Source: UBA7960 sp964624065 (lineage in GTDB: Bacteria > Bacteroidota > Bacteroidia > Bacteroidales > UBA7960). From it: a stretch of DNA of 30,773 nucleotides. A program made the translations under genes and the position numbers. Positions 1 through 7,729 of this stretch are shown piece after piece (position 1 is the stretch's first letter; the number at the start of each line of letters is the position of its first letter). The notes below the pieces were generated by a model. The model had not been told where the DNA came from. It worked only from the letters and a program-made list of their open reading frames with translations, and searched no databases. Location: positions 1-30,773 of the forward strand of contig CAZUWF010000026.1 of assembly GCA_964624065.1 (NCBI GenBank), given 5' to 3'.

Positions 1-27
1 AGCCCCTTCCTAACGGTCGGGGCTTTT
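1..27 (+). terminator. Probable intrinsic terminator of a gene left of the window
   Basis: AGCCCC (1-6) pairs with GGGGCT (19-24) around a 12-base loop, and a short T run follows (24-27). The shape is that of a rho-independent terminator for a + strand gene ending just outside the window. The hairpin may be cut by the window edge, and the T tract is short, so confidence is moderate. Confidence 0.5.
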
Positions 28-725
28 GGCTTAATGTAACACGCACGAGGGAAAGCCCACAAAATCATTAACGAAATGCCTTAGAGCATCGAGTGCATGG
101 CTAAGCTAACCTTCAACGATAAGTAATTTTTAAGATCCAAATACAAAATTTTTAATTGACTTTTTTGTGTTTGTCCCACCAGGCAATAAAAATCCACAAA
201 ATTCCGATAGAATTTTTAACCACTTTCTTAGATCACAAAACCCGCATACCTCAGTTTTACTAATAATTGGTTAAATTCTTTAGTGGAGCAAAACCCAAAC
301 CTTGCCCCTTGAGTGGTTTGCAAAAATTAATTCGCGAGCTAGTTAAAAAAGTTTAAAAAGCTGATACGTTGCTGACTCAGCCTATTGTGGATTGCAAATG
401 TGGTTTTATTTGGGTAGATGGAGGTAAATGGGTTCGGCAAGCCCTGGTCCTTAAATAATTTGGTGCCAATTTGCTACGATTCAGCCTTACTCTTTAATCC
501 CTGGTAGAAGTGCAAAATTATTGAAAATGATGCAGTAAATGCCCGAAACAAGGTTCCATTGGGCCTAGTCCTGGTCAAAAAGAATCTAATAGACCGCTGT
601 TAACCAAATTAGATTAAACAACCAACTTAAAAATCGAGAAAAACCTAAAGCAAAGTTTCTAGGGGTTTTCTTGTTTAGCTTTGAATTTGTCACCTACTAG
701 CGCTTCTTTTTGGTGATACAGATTT
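28..725. other. About 700-base stretch without a recognisable gene
   Basis: I see no open frame of convincing length or composition on either strand, and no tRNA, rRNA or repeat array. The only open piece of note is about 35 codons without an ATG ending near 459 (+), with a residue pattern I do not recognise. The DNA is A/T-rich with scattered T and A runs. A TAnnTTTG match at 676-683 near the right end may serve the porin gene. The rest could be an untranslated leader, a decayed gene, or an unannotated small RNA; nothing in the sequence decides between these. Confidence 0.5.
676..683 (+). promoter_or_regulatory. Candidate -7 box upstream of the porin gene
   Basis: TAGCTTTG matches the Bacteroidota -7 consensus TAnnTTTG. 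A poor -33 candidate (GTTTC, about 655-659) lies upstream. Transcription would start near 690, ahead of both possible porin start codons (727 and 826). The match is only eight bases, so it is tentative. Confidence 0.35.
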
Positions 726-825
726 TATGCCACAATTTTGTTTGAACCTTGGTTCGTTTGAACAAGGTTTGTGCAGTTTGCTCGTTTTTGTTTTATCTTT
801 GCTTTCCAAAAATTCTAAGCACTTG

Positions 826-2796
826 ATGAAGGTATTCTTTTCTGCTTCAATTATTTCCTTTTTCGAAAATCCTTTTCGGGGTAGGGCCAGTGTTTTCCTC
901 TTTTCCATTTTTGCCTTCAATTTGTGCTATTCCAATCCAACAACCTGTGATTCTATTAAAATTTGCACCAAAGTAAATTGGGAGTTCTTCAATCGGTTAT
1001 ACGGCTTTGGAGGCTCGCAAAATTTGGTTGATGTGGTTAAGATCAAGGGCTTCCAACACTACGAATTTCCCCGAAGAGAGAGCTTCTTCCTTGCCACTAA
1101 GGGAAATATCGGGCACCCTTCAAGACCATTGCAATTTTCTCCGAGGTTTTCGGCAGGGTATACCCTTTTGGGGTTCGAACCTCACTTTGGCAACAGGTTT
1201 GACAAGGAAACTATCAGGTTTTACAATCCCGAACATATTTTTGCCGATTTATTTTATACCTCCGGTCCCAAGCGGGAGCAAACCTTCGATGTGCTATTCA
1301 ACCAAAGGTTTAGCCAGGCCATGGTGGTGGGTTTTAACTATCGGTCATTGAATTCTCCGGGGAGATATTCACGTTCTGCCGCCTCCAATACTACTTGGTA
1401 TGCCAACTTCAATTACAATAACCCCTTAAAAATATACGGTGCTGCTGGGGGTCTTATCGTTAATCGGGTGCAGAATCAGGAAAGTGGTGGTTTAAAGGAC
1501 CGGTTGGCTTTCGAAGCAAACGATTGGAGCGATGGAGGCATACTAAGCAAGGCGGAGTTAAAAGATTTTGAAACTACCTTTTTCATGCACCAATTTTTGA
1601 AAACCGGCAAGGTGGATCTTGGTGCAAGTAGGGATTCTATTGTGGTTAATGAGGTTTTTATTGGTAGGGTTTTCCATGATTTTTCGTTTTCGGGCAGGTC
1701 TATTAATTTCTATGATAGTAACTCGCCCGAAATGAGTTTTTTTGGGTCGCAACCAATCAGCAATCAAAAAACTCACGATTCAACCATGGTATTTATGGTG
1801 GATAACTCACTTGGAGTGATTGGAAAACTCAAGTTGGGTTCGCGTAATACCTTGAAATACAAAAGCTACGCCAAGCACCGCTATGCTCGGATCACCCAAA
1901 ACGTTTTCGATACCATTTATGGGCCTTCCGATAAGCCCATCAATGTTTATGATTTCGTCCGAACCAGCTTATGGCAAATAATCGCTGGCGGCCAGGTCGA
2001 GATGAATCTGGGAGAAAGGCGGCGGATTGAAGCAAATGGGAGCTATGTTGCCTTGGGAAGGGGTTTTGGCGACTTGAGTTTGAAATCAAAATTTGTTTAT
2101 GGTCTTCCTGAAAATTCCTCTGAAATTCAACTCACCACTGGACTTCTGCTTCAGGAGACCTCCTTCTTTCTGTCAAATTTCTTTGGAAATTATGTATCGT
2201 GGCAAAACAATTTCAAAAAGCAAAGGGTAGCCAAACTGGGTTTGGGATTAAGGGGGCGCGCTTTGGGGTTTGATTTCAATGCATTCTGGCTAAAGGACAT
2301 GGTTTATCTTGGACCTGACGCCAAACCCACACAGAATACTGATGGTTTTGGCTTGGTCTCGTTGCGAGGCGGGCTCAAAAAGTCATTTGGGCCAATCCAC
2401 ACCTCGCACGATATTCTTTTGCAGTTTGCCGGAACTGACAACTTTGAAAGGTTCCCAGCATTGATTTCATACCACACCTTGTTTGTGGAGTTTTCATTGT
2501 TCAGGGAGGCGATGTTTTTGAACCTTGGAATAGATGTTTTTTACAACAGCCCCTACAAGCCAATGGGGTTTATGCCTGTGGTAAGGCATTTCTTTACCCA
2601 AAATGGTTATAAGTCGGATCATATTGTTAGTGCCGATATTTTTGGAACTTTCAGGGTTGATCGGGCAAGATTTTTCTTGAAAGCTCAAAATGTAGGCAGT
2701 CACATTCCAGGTATGCCAGTAGTGTACCAAGTACCCTTCTATCCCCTTCAGGACTTTGCCGTAAAGTTCGGGGTTTCTTGGTTGTTCTTTGATTAG
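826..2796 (+). CDS. Putative outer-membrane porin (Porin_10-like), about 656 aa
   Basis: This looks like the Bacteroidota putative porin family (Porin_10 type), an outer-membrane beta-barrel of unknown substrate. After an N-terminal hydrophobic segment (SVFLFSIFAF, about residues 22-31 from this start) come many alternating hydrophobic/aromatic strands typical of a barrel. The N-terminal half has family-like phrases: GNIGHPSRP, RFYNPEHIFADLFY, a KREQTFDVLFNQRF strand and SLNSPGRYSRSAA. The chain ends in an aromatic residue pair (WLFFD), as outer-membrane proteins often do. The frame is open from an ATG at 727. I prefer the ATG at 826 because it gives MKVFF and one signal peptide instead of two hydrophobic stretches, but neither ATG has a Shine-Dalgarno, so the start is uncertain. 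The next gene, nifJ, is 118 bases downstream with its own promoter-like site. The family assignment is from recalled sequence pattern. Confidence 0.75.
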   Translation: MKVFFSASIISFFENPFRGRASVFLFSIFAFNLCYSNPTTCDSIKICTKVNWEFFNRLYGFGGSQNLVDVVKIKGFQHYEFPRRESFFLATKGNIGHPSRPLQFSPRFSAGYTLLGFEPHFGNRFDKETIRFYNPEHIFADLFYTSGPKREQTFDVLFNQRFSQAMVVGFNYRSLNSPGRYSRSAASNTTWYANFNYNNPLKIYGAAGGLIVNRVQNQESGGLKDRLAFEANDWSDGGILSKAELKDFETTFFMHQFLKTGKVDLGASRDSIVVNEVFIGRVFHDFSFSGRSINFYDSNSPEMSFFGSQPISNQKTHDSTMVFMVDNSLGVIGKLKLGSRNTLKYKSYAKHRYARITQNVFDTIYGPSDKPINVYDFVRTSLWQIIAGGQVEMNLGERRRIEANGSYVALGRGFGDLSLKSKFVYGLPENSSEIQLTTGLLLQETSFFLSNFFGNYVSWQNNFKKQRVAKLGLGLRGRALGFDFNAFWLKDMVYLGPDAKPTQNTDGFGLVSLRGGLKKSFGPIHTSHDILLQFAGTDNFERFPALISYHTLFVEFSLFREAMFLNLGIDVFYNSPYKPMGFMPVVRHFFTQNGYKSDHIVSADIFGTFRVDRARFFLKAQNVGSHIPGMPVVYQVPFYPLQDFAVKFGVSWLFFD

Positions 2797-2845
2797 AAAG
2801 GTTATAAATAAGGAGAACATATTCTTTTCCTAAGCAAATTATAAC

Positions 2846-2853
2846 TAAATTTG
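2846..2853 (+). promoter_or_regulatory. Candidate -7 box for nifJ
   Basis: TAAATTTG fits the TAnnTTTG Bacteroidota -7 consensus. The -33 region is weak (TTTC at 2826-2829). A start near 2860 would give a leader of about 55 bases, which carries a mini-frame (2870-2908) and a palindrome over the nifJ start codon (2909-2922). Confidence 0.4.
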
Positions 2854-2900
2854 TCGCCTTGTTTTTTTAATGCCACCACCAGCGAAATTTTTAATTCCAA

Positions 2901-2922
2901 ACAAATAATTTGTCATGACAAA
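2901..2922. repeat. Two overlapping palindromes at the nifJ start codon
   Basis: ACAAAT-A-ATTTGT (2901-2913) is a perfect inverted repeat with a one-base centre. It overlaps TTTGTCATGACAAA (2909-2922), a perfect 14-bp palindrome whose centre contains the nifJ ATG (2915-2917). The shared TTTGT can pair to the left or to the right, but not both. This may be a DNA operator or a weak RNA structure that hides the start codon. The symmetry is directly visible; the function is inferred. Confidence 0.5.
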
Positions 2923-5900
2923 GAAAAAATTTATTACTTGCGATGGTAACCATGCCGCGGCTCACGTGGCTTATATGTTTAGTGAGGTTGCTGCAATTTA
3001 TCCTATCACGCCCTCTTCTAATATGGCTGAGAACGTTGATGAATGGGCTGCCTACGGACGCAAGAACATTTTTGGCGAGGAGGTCAAGCTCGTTGAAATG
3101 CAGTCGGAGGCAGGAGCAGCCGGTGCGGTGCACGGATCGCTCCAGGCTGGTGCCCTGACCACAACCTTTACCGCATCGCAGGGTCTCCTGTTGATGATTC
3201 CCAATATGTACAAGATTTCTGGCGAATTGCTTCCTGGAGTTTTTCACGTTTCTGCAAGGAGCTTGGCAGCTCAGGCACTTTCAATATTTGGTGACCACTC
3301 TGATGTGATGAGCACCCGTCAAACCGGGTTTGCAATGCTGGCAACAAGTAGCGTACAGCAAATTATGGACATCGCTCCCATAGCCCACCTGGCGGCAATA
3401 AAGAGCAGAATCCCTTTCTTGCACTTTTTCGATGGTTTCCGGACCTCGCACGAAATGCAAAAGGTGGAAGAGGCCAACCAAAGTGAGTTGGAAAAATTGC
3501 TTGATATGGAAGCATTGCAAAAATTCCGCGACAATGCCCTCAATCCTGAGCATCCGGTTACAAGGGGCACCGCACAGAACCCCGACATTTACTTCCAAGC
3601 TCGAGAGGCTTCTAACAGGTTTTACGACGCATTGCCTGATATGGTTGAGGATTACATGCAAAAAATCTCTAGAGTAACAGGTAGGGAATACCATCCTTTT
3701 ACTTACTACGGAGCACCCGATGCCGAGAAAATAATAATTGCAATGGGTTCGGTAACAGAAACCATTAAGGAAGTTGTTGACTATCTGAGCGAAATGGGCG
3801 AAAAGGTTGGTCTGGTAACGGTGCACCTCTACAGGCCATTCTCCGCAAAGTATTTCTTCAGGGTTGTACCAAATACGGTTAAACGAATTGCAGTGCTTGA
3901 CCGTACCAAGGAGATTGGCGCCAATGGCGACCCATTGTACCTTGACGTCCGTGACTTGTATTTTGGCAAGGAAAATGCTCCGGTGGTTGTTGGTGGGCGC
4001 TACGGTCTGAGCTCGAAAGACGTGCTGCCAAACCAGATTGTTGCAGTTTTTGACAACCTGAAACTTGCCGAACCAAAGAACCAGTTCACAGTCGGTATCG
4101 TTGATGATGTTACCTTTAGATCCTTGCCACTTGGCCCAAACGTGGTTACCTCGGCCAAAGGCAACTACTCTGCCAAGTTCTTCGGCTTGGGCTCTGACGG
4201 TACTGTAGGCGCAAACAAAAACTCTATCAAGATTATCGGCGATACTACCGACAAGTTTGCCCAGGCATATTTCAGCTACGATTCGAAAAAATCTGGAGGG
4301 TTCACCGTTTCGCACCTTCGTTTTGGCGACAAACCTATATTGTCGCCCTACCTTATAAACAATGCCGATTTTATTGCCTGTCACGTATCAACCTACATTT
4401 ATAAGTACGATGTTTTGAAGGGGTTGAAGAACGGCGGCACCTTCTTGCTCAATTCCACGTGGGACATTGAGGAAACCAAAAAAAGGTTGCCCGACTATAT
4501 GAAGAAGTATCTTGCCGAAAACAACAACAGGTTCTTCGTTATCAACGCCACCAAAATAGCAGATGAGCTCGGACTCGGCTTCCGCACCAATACTATTATG
4601 CAGGCTGCTTTCTTCAAGCTAACTGAGGTTATCCCTTACGAAGATGCAGTTAAGCATATGAAGGATGCAATACTTAAAACATATGGGACCAAGGGCGAGG
4701 CCGTTATTAAGATGAACTATGCTGCCGTTGACTTCGGCGGTACTGGATTGACCGAAGTTCAAATCCCGGCGGAATGGAAAGATATTCAGGTTAAGCCAAC
4801 GGAGGTAGATGAGAGCCTCCCCGAATTCATCCGCAACGTTGTATTCCCAATCACCGACCAAAAGGGCGATAACTTACCGGTAAGTGCATTTTTGGGTCGT
4901 GAGGATGGAACATTCCCTCCAGGTACAACTCAATTCGAGAAAAGGACCATTGCCGTTAACATTCCTGAGTGGCAGGTAGAAAACTGCATTCAGTGTAACC
5001 AGTGCTCTTACGTTTGCCCCCACGCTTGTATAAGGCCATTTTTGATTAGCCAAGAAGAAATGCAAAAGATTGGCGATATCCCCGTTCAAAATGTGAAGGG
5101 TAAGTTGGCCGATTACAAGTTCCGCATCCAAATTAGCCCATACGATTGCACAGGTTGTGGTAACTGTGAGGACGTTTGCCCTGCGCCCAATAAGGCACTT
5201 CTGATGAAGCCTGTTGAAACCCAATTGCATCAGAACGAAAATTGGGAAGCGATTTCCAACAACGTTACCTACAAGGAAACTCTTGTTGAGAAAGAGAAAT
5301 CTGTAAAAAACAGCCAGTTTGCCCAGCCATTGTTCGAATTTAGCGGCGCTTGCGCAGGCTGCGGAGAAACCCCTTACATTAAGCTCATAACCCAACTTTA
5401 TGGCGATAGGATGCTTATTGCAAACGCCACTGGCTGTTCTTCAATTTACGGTGGCTCTGCCCCTTCAACCCCATATACCATTAACGAAAAAGGATGCGGA
5501 CCAGCTTGGGCCAATTCCCTCTTTGAAGATAACGCCGAATACGCTTTTGGTATGGCCACTGCCATAGAAAAGCTCCGCTACAGGATTGCCAGGCTGATGA
5601 ACGAGAACCTTGAAAGTGTTAGCCTCAAAACCAAGGAGGCATTTATGCAGTACACCGAAAACTTTATGAATGCCCAGGCTTCCAAAGAAGCCTCCGAAAG
5701 GGTAGTTGCCGCCCTCGAAAAAGAAAATCACCCCATAGCCAAAGAAATCCTTTCGCTTAAACAGTATTTAATCAAGAAATCAGTTTGGGCATTTGGAGGC
5801 GATGGCTGGGCTTATGATATTGGCTTTGGAGGTCTTGACCACGTACTTGCCTCTGGCGAGGATGTCAACATCTTAGTAATGGACACCGAGGTTTATTCAA

Positions 5901-6445
5901 ATACTGGTGGCCAAGCCTCAAAATCTACTCCGGTAGGAGCCATTGCCAAGTTTGCTGCTTCCGGAAAAAGGGTTCGCAAGAAGGATCTTGGGGTTATGGC
6001 TATGTCTTACGGCTATGTTTACGTTGCTCAGGTGGGTATGGGTGCCAGTCAAAGCCAATTCCTTAAGGCGTTGAGAGAGGCAGAGGAATACCCTGGACCA
6101 TCATTGATAATTGCTTACTCGCCCTGTATTGCACATGGATTGTATGCCGGCATGGGCAAAACGCAAGAGCAAACCAAGAAGGCTGTTGAAGCAGGATACT
6201 GGTCACTTTACAGGTACGACCCACGCTTGGAAGCCGAAGGGAAGAATCCTTTCCAACTCGACTCCAAGGAACCAGATTGGAGCAAGTTTCAAGAATTTTT
6301 GGGTTCAGAGGTTCGCTACAGGTCGCTCAAAAAGGCATTTCCAAAAGAAGCCGACGAACTGTTCAAAGCCGCCGAAGATAATGCTAGATGGAGGCTGGAA
6401 ATGTACAAGCGATTTGCTGCAATGGATTTCAGCAACAAGATGTAA
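2915..6445 (+). CDS. nifJ: Pyruvate:ferredoxin (flavodoxin) oxidoreductase, homodimeric type
   Basis: This cytoplasmic enzyme oxidises pyruvate with CoA to acetyl-CoA and CO2, passing electrons to ferredoxin or flavodoxin. At 1176 aa it has the full length of the single-chain family. Order: N-terminal pyrimidine-binding domain (about 1-250, with YPITPSS near the start), transketolase C-like domain (about 260-410), gamma domain (about 415-640), a two-cluster ferredoxin domain, then the TPP pyrophosphate-binding domain. Cluster cysteines are C691, C694, C697, C701 and C745, C748, C751, C755. The proximal-cluster CxxC is C813/C816. The TPP motif runs from GDG (962-964) to N996. No residue loss or frameshift is seen. 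It ends at a strong terminator and converges on the minus-strand regulator. The enzyme implies anaerobic or microaerobic pyruvate metabolism. Confidence 0.97.
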   Translation: MTKKKFITCDGNHAAAHVAYMFSEVAAIYPITPSSNMAENVDEWAAYGRKNIFGEEVKLVEMQSEAGAAGAVHGSLQAGALTTTFTASQGLLLMIPNMYKISGELLPGVFHVSARSLAAQALSIFGDHSDVMSTRQTGFAMLATSSVQQIMDIAPIAHLAAIKSRIPFLHFFDGFRTSHEMQKVEEANQSELEKLLDMEALQKFRDNALNPEHPVTRGTAQNPDIYFQAREASNRFYDALPDMVEDYMQKISRVTGREYHPFTYYGAPDAEKIIIAMGSVTETIKEVVDYLSEMGEKVGLVTVHLYRPFSAKYFFRVVPNTVKRIAVLDRTKEIGANGDPLYLDVRDLYFGKENAPVVVGGRYGLSSKDVLPNQIVAVFDNLKLAEPKNQFTVGIVDDVTFRSLPLGPNVVTSAKGNYSAKFFGLGSDGTVGANKNSIKIIGDTTDKFAQAYFSYDSKKSGGFTVSHLRFGDKPILSPYLINNADFIACHVSTYIYKYDVLKGLKNGGTFLLNSTWDIEETKKRLPDYMKKYLAENNNRFFVINATKIADELGLGFRTNTIMQAAFFKLTEVIPYEDAVKHMKDAILKTYGTKGEAVIKMNYAAVDFGGTGLTEVQIPAEWKDIQVKPTEVDESLPEFIRNVVFPITDQKGDNLPVSAFLGREDGTFPPGTTQFEKRTIAVNIPEWQVENCIQCNQCSYVCPHACIRPFLISQEEMQKIGDIPVQNVKGKLADYKFRIQISPYDCTGCGNCEDVCPAPNKALLMKPVETQLHQNENWEAISNNVTYKETLVEKEKSVKNSQFAQPLFEFSGACAGCGETPYIKLITQLYGDRMLIANATGCSSIYGGSAPSTPYTINEKGCGPAWANSLFEDNAEYAFGMATAIEKLRYRIARLMNENLESVSLKTKEAFMQYTENFMNAQASKEASERVVAALEKENHPIAKEILSLKQYLIKKSVWAFGGDGWAYDIGFGGLDHVLASGEDVNILVMDTEVYSNTGGQASKSTPVGAIAKFAASGKRVRKKDLGVMAMSYGYVYVAQVGMGASQSQFLKALREAEEYPGPSLIIAYSPCIAHGLYAGMGKTQEQTKKAVEAGYWSLYRYDPRLEAEGKNPFQLDSKEPDWSKFQEFLGSEVRYRSLKKAFPKEADELFKAAEDNARWRLEMYKRFAAMDFSNKM

Positions 6446-6467
6446 ATCTTCAGGAATTTACCTGACC

Positions 6468-6508
6468 AAACGAGCCGGCCCTTTATTTTGAGCCGGCTCG
6501 TTTTTTTT
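6468..6508 (+). terminator. Strong intrinsic terminator of nifJ
   Basis: AAACGAGCCGGC (6468-6479) pairs perfectly with GCCGGCTCGTTT (6492-6503) around a 12-base loop, followed by eight Ts (6501-6508). On the opposite strand only a short T run (TTTGG) follows the stem, so it should act mainly on nifJ transcripts. It may weakly stop the converging regulator transcript as well. Confidence 0.93.
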
Positions 6509-6528
6509 CAACTCGCTGGTTATAATAT

Positions 6529-7698
6529 CTAACCTTTTTTTAAGGGTCTTGAATAAGTTAAGACATCTTGGGCCGTTATCAGCTTATCGCACAAAATTGC
6601 CAGCCGCTCAACCACGTTTCTCAGCTCCCTTATGTTGCCTGTCCAGTTTATTTTTTTTAGTTCTTCAAGTGCTCCTGCTTCGAAACTCTTGGGGGCCATA
6701 CCCTGTTCGGACAGAACCTGCGAAAGAAAATGGTCGGCCAGCAAGGGAATGTCGGTTATACGATCGTTTAATGACGGCACGTGAATCAGAATCACGCTAA
6801 GCCTATGATATAGGTCTTCTCTAAAAGTTCCCTTCCCTATTTCGTTAAGTATGTCCTTGTTTGTAGCTGCAACCACCCTGACGTCAACCGAAAGTTCTTT
6901 CTCGCCACCAACACGCGTAATCTTGTTTTCTTGAAGCGCACGTAAAACTTTGGCCTGTGCGGCCAGGCTCATATCGCCAATTTCATCAAGGAAAAGGGTA
7001 CCACCCGACGCAAGTTCAAAGTTTCCCTTTTTCTGCTTTATGGCCGAAGTAAACGATCCTTTTTCGTGTCCAAAAAGTTCACTTTCAATAAGTTCCGAAG
7101 GTATTGCAGCGCAATTTACTTCAACAAAGGGTCCATGTGCCCTATTGCTCAATTCATGGAGCGCCCTTGCAACAAGTTCCTTGCCAGTTCCGTTTTGACC
7201 GGTAATGAACACTCGTGCATCGGTTGGTGCAACCTTGCCAATCATATCCTTAATGGCATTAATCTCATTCGAGCAGCCAATCATTTCGTACTTCTTGTTT
7301 ACCTTCTTCTTCAAAACCTTTGTTTCGGCAACCATTTTCGATTTATCGGTTGCATTCCTTATGGTTATTAGCAGCCTATTGAGATCTAGCGGTTTGGAAA
7401 TGAAATCGTAAGCACCCTTTTTAATCGCCTCGACAGCGGTTTCAATGGTACCGTGCCCCGAAATCATTACTACCGTAGTGTCCGGCGCTAACTCCAGTAT
7501 TTTTTCCAACACCTCAATTCCGTCCATTTTTGGCATCTTAATGTCGCACAAAACCACATCGTAAATAGTTTCTGCGGCTTTTTTCAAACCCTCAAAGCCA
7601 TCTTCGGCAACATCAACCTCAAACTTTTCGTATTCTAGGATCTCCTTCAGGGTGTTTCTGATGCTCCGCTCGTCGTCAATTACAAGAATCTTTATCAT
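6529..7698 (-). CDS. NtrC-family sigma-54-type response regulator lacking a DNA-binding domain
   Basis: This is a two-component response regulator fused to an AAA+ sigma-54 activator domain, 389 aa. The receiver domain (1-120) has acidic D8/D9, phospho-acceptor D52, S80 and K102. The AAA+ domain (about 137-370) has Walker A GQNGTGK (167-173), Walker B LFLDE (235-239) and arginines R293/R299 in FREDLYHR. The sigma-54 contact loop, GAFTGA in the family, reads GSFTSA here (214-219). The chain stops about 20 residues after the AAA+ lid, so the usual C-terminal Fis-type helix-turn-helix is missing. It is the last gene of the PAP2-GT39-regulator unit, 31 bases behind the glycosyltransferase. No sensor kinase lies in the window. 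Loss of the HTH in this group appears common in Bacteroidota (recalled). How such a protein finds promoters is not evident. Confidence 0.93.
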   Translation of the reverse strand: MIKILVIDDERSIRNTLKEILEYEKFEVDVAEDGFEGLKKAAETIYDVVLCDIKMPKMDGIEVLEKILELAPDTTVVMISGHGTIETAVEAIKKGAYDFISKPLDLNRLLITIRNATDKSKMVAETKVLKKKVNKKYEMIGCSNEINAIKDMIGKVAPTDARVFITGQNGTGKELVARALHELSNRAHGPFVEVNCAAIPSELIESELFGHEKGSFTSAIKQKKGNFELASGGTLFLDEIGDMSLAAQAKVLRALQENKITRVGGEKELSVDVRVVAATNKDILNEIGKGTFREDLYHRLSVILIHVPSLNDRITDIPLLADHFLSQVLSEQGMAPKSFEAGALEELKKINWTGNIRELRNVVERLAILCDKLITAQDVLTYSRPLKKG

Positions 7699-7729
7699 TT
7701 AATCATTTTTTGGTTTTTCGGCATAGTTA

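Noticed and set aside
91..107. CTTAG...CTAAG imperfect hairpin in the left gene-poor region
   Set aside because: Short stem with bulges and no supporting context.
690..920. 76-codon basic frame on the minus strand opposite the porin start
   Set aside because: It overlaps the porin N-terminus, its lysine richness mirrors the T-rich + strand, and no promoter or relative is recognised.
1172..1181. GGTTCGAACC, like a tRNA T-arm; also at 26442-26451
   Set aside because: Both lie in frame inside clear coding genes (porin and rpsD), and no acceptor or anticodon stem can be built around them.
3281..4384. Long open frame on the minus strand inside nifJ
   Set aside because: It is fully antisense to a strongly conserved enzyme, its residues are low in familiar motifs, and it has no promoter; the openness is a by-product of nifJ codon use.
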